A stretch of 64,000 bases of DNA, taken from the NCBI RefSeq assembly GCF_000426845.1, contig NZ_AUGD01000023.1:1-64000 (forward strand), read 5' to 3'. This DNA is from Bradyrhizobium sp. in8p8 (GTDB taxonomy: Bacteria > Pseudomonadota > Alphaproteobacteria > Rhizobiales > Xanthobacteraceae). Position 1 is the first letter of the stretch. The number at the start of each line of letters is the position of its first letter. The translations under genes were made by a program, and so were the position numbers. Shown piece by piece: positions 1 through 8,786 of the stretch. The notes under the pieces were generated by a model, which saw only the letters and a program-made list of their open reading frames with translations, had not been told where the DNA came from and ran no database searches.

Positions 1-199
1 CCTCAAGGATGAGCCGGGATGGGCCACACATACGCCGTTTCCGAATTTCGGTAAAGCGGAATATTTTCGCGCGCGCGGATTGACAGAGGGCGACAAAGGC
101 ACGCCGCGGACACGGTGGAGCGCCGGCGTATTCCGGGAAGGTGCGAGATGCCGGGCGAGCGACCCCGGATTTCGCCTGCGCTCCCTCCGGGCTACGATG

Positions 200-1120
200 C
201 TAGCTTCCGAAATCCCGGGGGCTGAACGGCAGGTCGATCACCTTCCACTCCTGATACAGATTGGCCGGCAGCATCTTGTAGGGCTGGCAGCTCTGCAGCG
301 CATTCATCGCGGACTTCACGATGGCCACGCCCTTCGCAGATGGCGGAGCTTCGATCAGGATCGGCTCGCGCGCCAGCGTGCCGTCGGTGGCGAACACGGC
401 GCGCAGCTTGACATGGACGCTGTCGGTCGGCGCCACTCCGGCCGGCAGCTTGGCGCAGCTTCTCAAATGACGGCGAAGCTCCGCGATGATTTCGGGCGGA
501 AGCTTCGCAGCAAACGAGTCCTTGGCGTCGCCGCCGTCGTCCTTGGGTGCGCCCTTCGGCTCCACCGGCAATTCGGGCGGCAGACCCAGCATGACGCCGT
601 ATTTCACGGTGACGTCCGGCTGCGGCAATGGATAAGCCGGCGGCGGCACAGTTTGCTGCTGCGGCATCGCCTGAGGTGGCGGCTGGGACTGCAGCTGCTG
701 CGGCGGCGGTTGTTGAGTCAAGGGTTGTCGAGGCTGCGGTTGCACATCAGCCTCGCGCTGCTTCGGCAGCTGCGAGGGTTGCGGCTGTCTCTGCTGTGGC
801 TCAGGCGAGGCCTGCGGCGACGGCGATGGCGCGGCGGCCTGCTGCTTGGCCGCAGCCTCTGACTTGTCGGTGAGATCCAGCTTCGGCAATCTCAGATCGG
901 GAGTCGGCTCCGGCGGCTTCTCCTTCGCCTGTTCCTTCTGCTCGGCCTTGGCTTCCTCCTGCTTCACTTGCTCCGGCGTGACGATATCGACCGTCACCGT
1001 CTCGGGCGCGCCGGCCTGAAACGGATGGACTTCGCTGATCAGGATGATCAGTCCTACCAGGGTCAGATGCGCGATCGCCGACGCCGCAACGTCCGTCCGT
1101 ATGATTGTCCGCAGTTCCAT
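200..1120 (-). CDS. TolA/TonB-like envelope protein
   Basis: The 306-residue product has one hydrophobic segment near the N-terminus (about residues 11-30), then a charged KEEAKAEQKEQ-like stretch, a long Pro/Gln-rich spacer (about 90-180) and a compact C-terminal domain (about 205-306). The C-terminal domain carries two cysteines (in RSCAKLP and LQSCQPY) that could form a disulfide. This anchor, periplasmic spacer and C-terminal domain layout is that of TolA/TonB proteins, which link the inner membrane to the outer envelope. The ATG at 1120 places the membrane anchor directly at the N-terminus; an in-frame start further up would add 25 residues. It follows the aldo/keto reductase by 49 bases on the same strand. 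No TolQ, TolR, ExbB or ExbD gene lies nearby, so the partner is unknown. Confidence 0.75.
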   Translation of the reverse strand: MELRTIIRTDVAASAIAHLTLVGLIILISEVHPFQAGAPETVTVDIVTPEQVKQEEAKAEQKEQAKEKPPEPTPDLRLPKLDLTDKSEAAAKQQAAAPSPSPQASPEPQQRQPQPSQLPKQREADVQPQPRQPLTQQPPPQQLQSQPPPQAMPQQQTVPPPAYPLPQPDVTVKYGVMLGLPPELPVEPKGAPKDDGGDAKDSFAAKLPPEIIAELRRHLRSCAKLPAGVAPTDSVHVKLRAVFATDGTLAREPILIEAPPSAKGVAIVKSAMNALQSCQPYKMLPANLYQEWKVIDLPFSPRDFGS

Positions 1121-1169
1121 CGACCGATCTTGGATTGCCGCCCTGCTGTTAGCATACCGCGGTCTCCCC

Positions 1170-1988
1170 TCAATCCCATTTCGGTGCAAAGCCAAAGTCG
1201 GTCAGGCGTCCGCCGGGATTGGCGAGTGAGGCGATGCGGCCCATCTCGTCGTCCGAAAGCTCGAAATCGAAGACGTCGATGTTTTCCGACAGGCGTTCGA
1301 CCCGCATGGTACGCGGGATCGCGGCGACATTCTGCTGCAAGAGCCAGCGCAGGCACACCTGCGCCGGCGTCTTGCGGTGGGCGCGGCCGATCTCCGCGAG
1401 GGTCTGGTCGGTCTTGATGCGCCCCTTGGCGATCGGGCTGTAGGCGACCAGTGCGAGGCCGTGCTGGTCGCAGGCCGCCCTCACCTTCGCCTGGTCGAGA
1501 TAAGGGTGATATTCGACCTGGTTGCAGACGAGCGGCTCCGGCGATAGCGCCACCGCCTGCTCGATCAGCGCCACGGTGAAGTTGGAGACGCCGATGTGGC
1601 GGGTCAGCCCCATGGTCTTGGCGTGCGACAGCGCGCCCAGCGTCTCCGCGAGCGGCACGTGCGAATTGGGCCAGTGCAGCAGCAACAGATCGACGGAGGG
1701 AAGCCGCAACCGCGCGAGGCTCTCCTTGACCGAGCGTTCGAGATCGTTGGGCGCGAAATGGTTGGTCCACACCTTCGTGGTGAGGAAGACGTCATCGCGG
1801 CGCACGCCGGAGGCGCGCATGCCGTCGCCGACCTCGCGCTCATTGTCGTAGGCCTGGGCGGTGTCGATGTGGCGATAGCCGAGCCGCAGCGCCTGCTCGA
1901 TCACGCGCGCCGCAGGCCTTCCGCTCAGCTCCCAGGTCCCGAGCCCGATCGCGGGGATTCTTGCCCCATTGGCCTCGACGAACAGCAT
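1170..1988 (-). CDS. aldo/keto reductase (2,5-diketogluconate reductase-like)
   Basis: The 272-residue protein is a full-length AKR of the small bacterial class. It has the family signature GYRHIDTAQAYDNE and a complete catalytic tetrad: Asp42, Tyr47, Lys72 (in TTKVW) and His105 (in LLLLHWPN). Family members reduce carbonyls with NADPH as soluble (beta/alpha)8 barrels; 2,5-diketo-D-gluconate reductases and methylglyoxal reductases are the closest named groups, but the substrate cannot be read from the sequence. The ATG at 1988 follows an AGAGGAT-like ribosome site. The TolA-like gene lies 49 bases downstream on the same strand, so they may be co-transcribed, although their functions are unrelated. 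Confidence 0.9.
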   Translation of the reverse strand: MLFVEANGARIPAIGLGTWELSGRPAARVIEQALRLGYRHIDTAQAYDNEREVGDGMRASGVRRDDVFLTTKVWTNHFAPNDLERSVKESLARLRLPSVDLLLLHWPNSHVPLAETLGALSHAKTMGLTRHIGVSNFTVALIEQAVALSPEPLVCNQVEYHPYLDQAKVRAACDQHGLALVAYSPIAKGRIKTDQTLAEIGRAHRKTPAQVCLRWLLQQNVAAIPRTMRVERLSENIDVFDFELSDDEMGRIASLANPGGRLTDFGFAPKWD

Positions 1989-2108
1989 GAGGAATCCTCT
2001 CTGTTGCGGCAGCCCCAGATGTCATTATGGACCCGGCTCATGACGCTGCCAACCAAAGCCGCAGCGACCCGGCCGAATATTCAGCACAATGCTAACGGGA
2101 GGTGTGCG

Positions 2109-2411
2109 TCAGACCTTGGCGAGCGCCTGGAACACCGTGTCCGGCGCGTGCGCGATCACGGCGAGGAGCGCGCGTGCCGGGCCTCGCGGGGCGCGCTTGC
2201 CCTGCTCCCAGTTGCGAATGGTTTCGACGGGCACGCCGAGCTTGGCGGCGAACTCCATCTGGGTCAGGCAGGCGCGGCGGCGCAAATCGCGCACCGCGAG
2301 CGGGCCGGTATCCCCGGGCGCGGCATTGACTGCGGACTGGACCGGAAATTCATGTCCGTCCCGCAATTCGACAATCCGCCCGTCCGCCTTCAGCCGCAAC
2401 CGCATGCTCAT
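2109..2411 (-). CDS. small XRE-type helix-turn-helix protein
   Basis: The product is 100 residues. The C-terminal half is a helix-turn-helix of the Cro/C1 type (LTQMEFAAKLGVPVETIRNWEQG, written here as parts: LTQMEFAAKLG then VPVETIRNWEQG). The N-terminal 40 residues look like the short lead-in found in HigA/NadS-type antitoxin regulators. No toxin-like partner is visible on either side, so a solitary DNA-binding regulator is the safer call. ATG 2411 follows a GGGGGA ribosome site at close spacing; ATG 2405 is an alternative two codons in. It lies downstream of mgtE, separated by a palindromic repeat element. Confidence 0.8.
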   Translation of the reverse strand: MSMRLRLKADGRIVELRDGHEFPVQSAVNAAPGDTGPLAVRDLRRRACLTQMEFAAKLGVPVETIRNWEQGKRAPRGPARALLAVIAHAPDTVFQALAKV

Positions 2412-2533
2412 TCCCCCAGTCGCACGCGATGATGCGTCAGGTCGCTTAAGTTCGGATTAAAAGGTCCTGCGCCCCGGACGCGGCGCGGCACGACCGGGAC
2501 GACACGAGTGGCTGGCGCAGCTGTCCCATACTC

Positions 2534-2657
2534 CGTCATTGCGAGGAGCCCTTGCGACGAAGCAATCCAGATCGCGAAACCGGCAAGGATTCTGGATTGC
2601 TTCGCGGAGCCTGTCATCGGGCCGCGCTTCGCGCGGACCCGTTGGCTCGCAATGACG
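2534..2657. repeat. palindromic intergenic repeat, family A (REP/MITE-like)
   Basis: The ends are perfect 12-base inverted repeats: CGTCATTGCGAG at 2534-2545 and CTCGCAATGACG at 2646-2657. An inner pair of 14-base arms (CGAAGCAATCCAGA at 2558-2571, TCTGGATTGCTTCG at 2591-2604) flanks an AT-richer loop. No ORF is inside. The same sequence is familiar as an abundant intergenic element in Bradyrhizobium. It sits between the mgtE stop and the XRE gene and could fold into a long RNA hairpin. A degraded half copy occurs at 54931-54955. Confidence 0.85.
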
Positions 2658-2677
2658 GGGAGAGAGCGAGTGGACGG

Positions 2678-4099
2678 TTACCTCAACCCGAACCAGAGCG
2701 TCGCTATTCCGAGGAAGGAGAAGAATCCGACGACATCCGTCACGGTCGTCACGAAGGTGCCGGAGGCGACCGCCGGATCGGCCCTGACACGTTCGAGCGC
2801 CATCGGGATCAGGATCCCGCCGAGCGCGCCGGCAATGAGGTTGCAGACCATTGCCAGCCCGATGACGATGCCGAGGCCAGGGATCTTGAACCAGGCGACC
2901 GCGGCGATGCCCGTGATCACGGCGAAGGCCAGGCCATTGACGAGACCGACCAGGGCCTCGCGCATCACCACGCGCCAGGCGTTGGAGGAGCCGAGCTCGC
3001 GCGTCGCCAGCGCCCGCACAGCTACCGTCATGGTCTGGGTCGCAGCATTGCCGCCCTGGCTCGCCACGATCGGCGCCAACACCGCAAGCGCCACCATCTT
3101 CTCCAGCTGCCCCTCGAACAGGCCCAGCACCGAGGACGCCAGGAACGCGGTGGCGAGGTTCACCAGCAGCCAGTTGAAGCGGCCACGCGCAATCGTCAGG
3201 AAGGTGTCCGACAATTCTTCGTCGCTGGTGACGCCGCCGAGCGCCTTGAGATCCTCGTCCGCCTCCTCCTCGATGACGTCGACGACGTCGTCGACCGTGA
3301 TGACGCCGACGAGACGGTCCTGGGTGTCGAGCACGGGTGCAGCAACGAGGTTGTACTTGCCGAACATGCGCGCCACCTCCTCCTGGTCCTCCAGGACGGA
3401 CACGCGGCGGCGGTCCTCGTCGGTGAGCTCGGTCAACGCCACCGGTCGGCGCGTGCGCAAGAGCACGTCGAGCGGCACGGCGCCCAGCCAGTGCTGGTCC
3501 TTGTCGACGACGTAGATCTCGTAGAAGCGGTCGGGCAGATCCGGCGTCTCGCGCATGTAGTCGATCGCCTGGCCGACGGTAAAATCCTGGGGCACGGCGA
3601 TGAACTCGGTCTGCATCCGGCGGCCGGCGGAATTCTCCGGGTACAGCAGGCTGCGCTCGAGCGCGACGCGCTCCTTGAGCGGCAGCTTTTCGAGAATCTC
3701 CTCCTGCTCGGCCTCATCGAGGGTTTCCAGCAGCTCGACCGCGTCGTCCGACTCGAGCTCGCGGACGCCCTCGGCTACCGTTTCCGGCGGCAGTTCCTCG
3801 AGGATCTCCTCGCGGACGGCCTCGTCGACCTCATTCAATGCGGAGAAGTCGAAGTCGCGGCCCGTGAGCTCGACCAGGCGGACGCGGTCGTCCGGCTCAA
3901 GGGCGCCGATCAGATCGCCGAGATCGGCTTCGTGCAGCTCCGCGACGCAGGAACGCAGCGCCGCGCTGTTGCCGGCCTCGATCGCACGGGCAATTTCCTC
4001 GACGAATTCGTGACGAATCTCGCCGTCCTCATTGCGCATCGGCACGTGGTCGAGTACCGAATCCGAGGCGGATGGGGCAACGTCCATATGTTCATCCAT
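2678..4099 (-). CDS. mgtE: magnesium transporter MgtE
   Basis: The 473-residue product has the three-part MgtE plan: an acidic N-domain of helical repeats (about 20-155), a CBS pair (about 160-285) and five membrane segments (about 305-473). The pore signatures ASQGGNAATQTMT and TDVVGFFSFLG carry the Asn and Asp that line the Mg2+ path. The family forms dimeric Mg2+ channels gated by Mg2+ bound to the N and CBS domains. ATG 4099 follows a GGCGAGG ribosome site and gives normal family length; a longer reading frame extends 76 codons upstream but overlaps the divergent deacetylase gene. The intergenic space to that gene is 82 bases. Confidence 0.95.
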   Translation of the reverse strand: MDEHMDVAPSASDSVLDHVPMRNEDGEIRHEFVEEIARAIEAGNSAALRSCVAELHEADLGDLIGALEPDDRVRLVELTGRDFDFSALNEVDEAVREEILEELPPETVAEGVRELESDDAVELLETLDEAEQEEILEKLPLKERVALERSLLYPENSAGRRMQTEFIAVPQDFTVGQAIDYMRETPDLPDRFYEIYVVDKDQHWLGAVPLDVLLRTRRPVALTELTDEDRRRVSVLEDQEEVARMFGKYNLVAAPVLDTQDRLVGVITVDDVVDVIEEEADEDLKALGGVTSDEELSDTFLTIARGRFNWLLVNLATAFLASSVLGLFEGQLEKMVALAVLAPIVASQGGNAATQTMTVAVRALATRELGSSNAWRVVMREALVGLVNGLAFAVITGIAAVAWFKIPGLGIVIGLAMVCNLIAGALGGILIPMALERVRADPAVASGTFVTTVTDVVGFFSFLGIATLWFGLR

Positions 4100-4181
4100 G
4101 GCGCGCCTCGCCGTTTGACAGGTTGGAACGGGTGATCTGGGCTGACGGTTAGCCAATACCCACAAGGCAACTCCAAGCGCA

Positions 4182-4988
4182 ATGACAAAGATGCTTCCAC
4201 TGAAATGGACGTCGATGATGTCAGGTGCGGCGCTGGCCGCTCTCCTCGGCGTGAGCTCGCCTGAAGCCGCCGAGTGCCCGCGCAAGGACGCGCTCGGCAC
4301 CTCGCGGGTTCTGAGCGTCGACGCCAAGACGTATCCGCGCGTCGGCTTGAAGAGCTTCCCTCAGACGCTGCCGCTGGCCGATCGCGAGGTCGTGCTGACC
4401 TTCGACGACGGGCCGAACCCGCCGACGACGCCGAAGGTGCTGGCGGCGCTGGCGCAGGAATGCGTGCGCGCGACCTTCTTCCTGATCGGCCGGCACGCCT
4501 CGCAATATCCCGACATGGTCAAGCGCATCGCACGCGAGGGCCACACCGTCGGCCACCACACCTGGTCGCACCCGTTCATGGCGCACATCCCGTTCGAGAA
4601 GGCGATGGCCGACATCGACCGCGGCATCGCTGCAGACGAGCTGGCGCTGCACGGCACCTCGACGACGACGCCCTCGACGCCGTTCTTCCGTTTTCCCTAT
4701 TTCGAGTCGACGCAGGCACAGCTCGACCTGCTCCAGTCGCGTGGCATCGTCGTGTTCGGGGCCGATCTATGGGCCAGCGACTGGGAGGAGATGACGCCGG
4801 AGCAGCAATTGAAGCTCGTCACCGAGCGGCTTGCCGCAAGCGGAAGGGGCATCATCCTGTTTCACGACAACAAGGCGCGCACGGCTGCAATGATGCCGGC
4901 CTTTCTGCGGTATCTGAAGGAGAACGGTTATCGGGTGGTCCACGTCGTGCCGGCGGGCAAATCACAGAAGAACGCCGATGCGCGCTGA
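4182..4988 (+). CDS. secreted polysaccharide deacetylase (NodB fold), first of a tandem pair
   Basis: The 268-residue protein starts with a signal peptide (cleavage probably near Ala29-Ala30), then a NodB homology domain. Motif 1 TFDDGP is at 73-78 and the metal-binding HTWSHP at 126-131; a late LFHDN motif supplies the remaining catalytic His. These Zn-dependent enzymes remove N- or O-acetyl groups from polymers such as peptidoglycan or exopolysaccharide; export implies an envelope or extracellular substrate. It is divergent from mgtE and followed 161 bases later by a close paralogue. The start has no strong ribosome site, and Met4 is an alternative. Confidence 0.87.
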   Translation: MTKMLPLKWTSMMSGAALAALLGVSSPEAAECPRKDALGTSRVLSVDAKTYPRVGLKSFPQTLPLADREVVLTFDDGPNPPTTPKVLAALAQECVRATFFLIGRHASQYPDMVKRIAREGHTVGHHTWSHPFMAHIPFEKAMADIDRGIAADELALHGTSTTTPSTPFFRFPYFESTQAQLDLLQSRGIVVFGADLWASDWEEMTPEQQLKLVTERLAASGRGIILFHDNKARTAAMMPAFLRYLKENGYRVVHVVPAGKSQKNADAR

Positions 4989-5149
4989 TGCGGGAATGTC
5001 ACGCAGGCGCAAAATGGGCTGATCCGGGCCCAATTAACACTCCGTTCATGCTACCGCGTGCAAAGATGGTCGGGCTAGTGCACCTGAACCATTTTGGGGC
5101 GTGTCCGACCTATTAAGGCGGCAAACGCGGATGAGGGCAGACCGGGTTC

Positions 5150-6496
5150 ATGATCGGAAGTAGCGTTGTTCTGCGGACGCGATCGTGGACCGCCCGTGGC
5201 CTGTTCCTTGGCCTGTTATTTGGATTACTGACCACCGCTTCGCCGGAGGCACTTGCGGCCGACTGTCCCGGCAACCCGGATGCCCTCGGCACCTCCCGCA
5301 CACTCGTGGTCGATCCGCGCGAGCATCCACTAATCGGCACCATGCAGTATCGCGAGACGCTGCCGTTGAAGGACCATGAAGTCGTTCTGACCTTCGATGA
5401 CGGTCCGATCCCGAAATATTCCAACCAGGTGCTCAAGATCCTCGCCGACGAATGCATCAAGGCGACCTTCTTCATCGTCGGCAACCAGGCCAAGGCCAAT
5501 CCGGAAGGCGTCCGCAAGCTGGTCGCGGCAGGCCACACCGTCGGCACCCACAGCATGGATCATCCGCTGACCTTCGACCGGATGCCGATCGAAAAGGCCG
5601 AGGCGGAGATCAACGGCGGGATCGAGTGGACGTCGGCTGCGATGACCGATCCGTCCCAGCTCGCGCCGTTCTTCCGCATTCCCGGCCTGATGCGCGCCGA
5701 GGGCGTCGAGAACCATCTGATCTCGCGCGGCATCCAGGTCTGGAGCGCCGATTTCCCGGCCGACGATTGGCGGCATGTGTCATCCGACCGCGTCTACCAG
5801 CTCGCGATCCAGCGGCTGGAGGCGAAGGGCAAGGGCATCCTGCTGCTGCACGACATCCAGGCCCGCACCGTGGCGGCGCTGCCGAAGATCATCCGCGACC
5901 TCAAGGCGCGCGGCTATCGCATCGTGCATGTGGTGCCCGCCACGCCCGACCGCCCGGCGACACCGACCACGCAAGTCGAATGGCTGCTGCGTCCGCCGAC
6001 CGAAACGACGCCGATCGCGCGCTGGCCGCGCGTGCCACATTTCGTGTTCACGGAGACCCGGATGCTGCCGGCTCCCGTTCTGGCCGACCTCAATGCCCGG
6101 GCCGAGCATCAGCCGCTACTGCCGCGCCGGACGATGGCACAGGCCAATGTCGCGGCGACCCTGCCGGTGCCGGGCCGCGCGCTCTTCGCGATTCCGGAAG
6201 GTTCGGTCGAGGTGCTGCTGTCGACGACTCTTTCGCGGCGTGCCGCGACACGGCTGGCGACGGCCGCCCAGGCCTTTCATGCGGCCAAGGACAAGGCAGC
6301 GCAAGGCAAGCCAGCGAAGAAGCCGCAGCTACGGCGTACGGCTCATGCGGCGCCGGTGGCAACGGATCATGCCGCACAGCCCCTCGATATTGCACCCAAG
6401 AGCGCCGACACGAAGAGCGGAGGCCCCAAGGGCGCGGCCTCCAAGGGTACTGCGCCCCGTCCGACCCGCGTCGCCAGCCTGAAGAAGCGCGCTTAA
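5150..6496 (+). CDS. secreted polysaccharide deacetylase with basic C-terminal tail, second of a tandem pair
   Basis: This 448-residue protein resembles the preceding one over its N-terminal 260 residues: signal peptide, shared DALGTSR lead-in, TFDDGP at 81-86, histidines in GTHSMDHP (about 133-139) and LLHDIQ. It then adds about 180 residues. Part of this is unstructured-looking, and the last 80 residues are rich in Lys, Ala and Pro, ending in KKRA. That tail could bind anionic wall polymers or DNA, which is inference. The pair looks like a local duplication followed by C-terminal extension of the second copy. It converges with the small membrane-protein gene, leaving four bases between stops. 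Confidence 0.87.
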   Translation: MIGSSVVLRTRSWTARGLFLGLLFGLLTTASPEALAADCPGNPDALGTSRTLVVDPREHPLIGTMQYRETLPLKDHEVVLTFDDGPIPKYSNQVLKILADECIKATFFIVGNQAKANPEGVRKLVAAGHTVGTHSMDHPLTFDRMPIEKAEAEINGGIEWTSAAMTDPSQLAPFFRIPGLMRAEGVENHLISRGIQVWSADFPADDWRHVSSDRVYQLAIQRLEAKGKGILLLHDIQARTVAALPKIIRDLKARGYRIVHVVPATPDRPATPTTQVEWLLRPPTETTPIARWPRVPHFVFTETRMLPAPVLADLNARAEHQPLLPRRTMAQANVAATLPVPGRALFAIPEGSVEVLLSTTLSRRAATRLATAAQAFHAAKDKAAQGKPAKKPQLRRTAHAAPVATDHAAQPLDIAPKSADTKSGGPKGAASKGTAPRPTRVASLKKRA

Positions 6497-6500
6497 GTCC

Positions 6501-6875
6501 TCACTGCCGCAGGATGGCGGCGACGCAGAGCAGCACGATCAGGGCCAGGAAGAACAGGTCCATATACGACTTGAGCTCGCCGTCGCGCCGCAGCCGCGCA
6601 ACGTCGGCGACGACCTGCTTGCGCGTCATGGTTCCGCCTGAACCGTCATTGATGGGCGCCTGCAGGCGCCTGGTCTCGGCTTCCAGCTTCTCGATCTTCT
6701 GGAAGAAGTAGAACGCGCGCAGAGTCGAGGCCGAGCGCATGGCGGCATAGACCAGCACCAGGATCGCCAGGATCGCCCGGTTCGGGTACTTCTCCATGAA
6801 GTTCAGGCTGAAATAGACCACCGCCATGAAGGCGAAATTGGTGAGGAAGCGGTAGACGAAGCTGAGGAAGACCAT
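6501..6875 (-). CDS. small membrane protein of unknown function
   Basis: The 124-residue protein has two adjacent hydrophobic segments near the N-terminus (about 5-25 and 30-50), a coiled-coil-like polar middle (FFQKIEKLEAETRRLQ) and one hydrophobic segment at the C-terminus (about 100-122, FFLALIVLLCVAAIL). ATG 6875 is chosen because the upstream in-frame residues are Arg-rich and look non-coding. I do not recognise a family. It converges with the second deacetylase and could belong to the same envelope function, but nothing beyond position supports that. Confidence 0.6.
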   Translation of the reverse strand: MVFLSFVYRFLTNFAFMAVVYFSLNFMEKYPNRAILAILVLVYAAMRSASTLRAFYFFQKIEKLEAETRRLQAPINDGSGGTMTRKQVVADVARLRRDGELKSYMDLFFLALIVLLCVAAILRQ

Positions 6876-7156
6876 GCTGGCTCGAACCTTGCGGGGCGCC
6901 ACCCAACGGCGTTGCGATTTCGGGATCGGGACCCAGACCGGAACGGCCAGTCTGGAAGCGGCAGCGGCCCGTCTACGCCAAGTTCGTTTCAACAAAGATA
7001 CGATCGCCCCGCAACTTCGCCTTTTAGCCGCACGCGGCCGCAAGGCAAGCCGAAGCATGACCAATCGGCGCGCCCCCGCAGCACGCCCGCAACCTCTCAA
7101 TGGCGATTTGGCGGAAGTCGCGGTAAGCTGCGACCGCCACATGTGAGGTTCTTCCG

Positions 7157-7414
7157 ATGCCGAAGAAGGGAATCACGGGCCACGACGACTGGGTTCTGAC
7201 CGAGGCGCTCGCGACCGCCCTGGTCGCGCTGGAGCAGCTCGAGCCAAAGCACCAGCCGAACGCGCATATGGAGGATATCCGAAAGTTGCTCGCAAACGGC
7301 AAGGAGCCGGCGGCGGTGAGCCTGCACCTCGCCCAGGCCAAATGCCGTCTGTTTCCCGAGCTCGACCCGCTGCAGATCTACCGGGAATACGGCATCGGCG
7401 AGGAGTATGGCTGA
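7157..7414 (+). CDS. conserved small soluble protein, unknown function
   Basis: The 85-residue protein is Leu/Glu-rich and probably all-helical, with no membrane segment or recognised motif. ATG 7157 follows a GAGG ribosome site. It is convergent with the binding-protein gene that ends at 7458. Codon use is GC-rich like its neighbours, which supports a real gene. I do not recognise the family. Confidence 0.6.
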   Translation: MPKKGITGHDDWVLTEALATALVALEQLEPKHQPNAHMEDIRKLLANGKEPAAVSLHLAQAKCRLFPELDPLQIYREYGIGEEYG

Positions 7415-7457
7415 GTGGCTCGCTTCAAGAGCCGCAAGTTCGACGCGGCGCGATGCT

Positions 7458-8723
7458 CTACTTTTGCGAGGTCTTCAGCAGCGGGCATTCGCTCTGGTCC
7501 AGGGGAAGATAGGCGTCCTCGGCACGGATAGTCTCGACGACGTCGTAGTAGTCCCAGGGGGCTTTTACGTCCGCAGGCTTTCTGACCTCGACCAGATGGA
7601 AATCGTGCACCAGCTTGTTGTCAGCGCGCAGCCGCGCGCCCGGCGCATAGAAATCGTCGACGGGCATCGACCGCATCTTCTCCAGGACAGCATTGGTTTC
7701 ATCCGTGCCCGCGGCAGCCGCGGCCCGCAGATATTGCAGGACGGCCGAATAGACGGCGGCTTGTGGCGCGGTCGGCATGGCGTTGTGCAGCTTGTAGAAT
7801 CTCTGGGCGAACGCCCGCGTCGCCTCGTTGAGGGCCCAATACCAGGCGGTGACCGTCGTGAGGCCCTTGGCGGTCTCGGCACCCATGGCGTGAACATCGG
7901 TCAGGAACATGAGCTCGGCGACGGCCTTCTGAGGCCCCGTATGCATTCCGAATTCGTTCCATTGCTTCATCGAGGTCACGAGCTGTTCGCCGGCATTGGC
8001 GAACGCGACCACCTTGGCCTTGGACGCCTGGGCCTGGAGCAGGAACGAGCTGTAATCCGCATTTCCCAAGGGATGAAAAACCGCGCCGAGCGACTTGGCG
8101 CCGGTCGCTGCGAGCACGCGCTGGGAGACATCCACCATGTTGCGTCCGAACGCATAGTCCGACGCGATGAAGAACCAGCTGTCGTATCCCTGCGAGACCA
8201 GCTTGCGAACCGAGCCGGCGACCAGATTGTAGTTGTCGTGCAACCACATCAGACCGGTGCGCGCGCATTGCTTGCCGCCGATGTCGGTGGTGCCGACCGC
8301 CGAGTAGATCACGATCTTGTTCTTGTCGCGCGCGATCGACTGGATGGCGAGCGCAACGGCGGAGTTTCCGACGTCGGCCACCATGTCGATGCCGTCCACG
8401 TCGAACCATTTGCGGACGATCTGGGCACCGATATCCGGCTTGTTCTGATGATCGGCAACGATGATGTCGACCTTGAGCCCGGGCGCGGCCTTCTGAAAGT
8501 CTTCGACCGCCATCTTCGCGGCGACGACGGAGCCCGGTCCGGCAAGATCCGACAAGGGTCCCGCCTGGTCGTTGATGATGCCGATCCGGATCGCGCCACC
8601 GGAAAAATCGGCGGCCTGGCCTCGTTCGGCGAATGCGACCGGACCCAGCGCCAGGATGAAACCGAAAGCCGACCGGCAAAGCCGGTTATGCCATGACCGT
8701 GACGCCCCTGCCCGATCCACCAT
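7458..8723 (-). CDS. ABC transporter periplasmic binding protein (Leu/Ile/Val type), orphan
   Basis: The 421-residue protein has a signal peptide (about residues 1-38, AFAERGQA cleavage region) and then the type I periplasmic binding fold starting IRIGIINDQAGPLSDL. This is the family of branched-chain-amino-acid (HAAT) receptors, which also bind aromatic acids and other organic acids. ATG 8723 follows a GGAGGGGAAG ribosome site. No permease or ATPase genes are adjacent, so it must use a transporter encoded elsewhere or act as a sensor. It resembles the binding protein at 60822-62033 (shared ADHQNKPD motif and the same overall layout), pointing to paralogy. Confidence 0.88.
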   Translation of the reverse strand: MVDRAGASRSWHNRLCRSAFGFILALGPVAFAERGQAADFSGGAIRIGIINDQAGPLSDLAGPGSVVAAKMAVEDFQKAAPGLKVDIIVADHQNKPDIGAQIVRKWFDVDGIDMVADVGNSAVALAIQSIARDKNKIVIYSAVGTTDIGGKQCARTGLMWLHDNYNLVAGSVRKLVSQGYDSWFFIASDYAFGRNMVDVSQRVLAATGAKSLGAVFHPLGNADYSSFLLQAQASKAKVVAFANAGEQLVTSMKQWNEFGMHTGPQKAVAELMFLTDVHAMGAETAKGLTTVTAWYWALNEATRAFAQRFYKLHNAMPTAPQAAVYSAVLQYLRAAAAAGTDETNAVLEKMRSMPVDDFYAPGARLRADNKLVHDFHLVEVRKPADVKAPWDYYDVVETIRAEDAYLPLDQSECPLLKTSQK

Positions 8724-8786
8724 CTTCCCCTCCGCTCTGACATCGCGACGATCGTCGCCGATGATTGCCCCGAAATCGCCGCGCTA

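Noticed and set aside
1..199. Possible end of an upstream gene at the window start
   Set aside because: No frame shows protein-like composition with a clear stop; nothing supportable in these 199 bases.
80..862. Long plus-strand frame opposite the TolA-like gene, and many similar long frames elsewhere
   Set aside because: Arg/Leu-rich mirror translations of GC-rich genes, without ribosome sites or motifs.
2109..2411. XRE protein as antitoxin of a toxin-antitoxin pair
   Set aside because: No toxin-sized partner ORF adjacent on either side.
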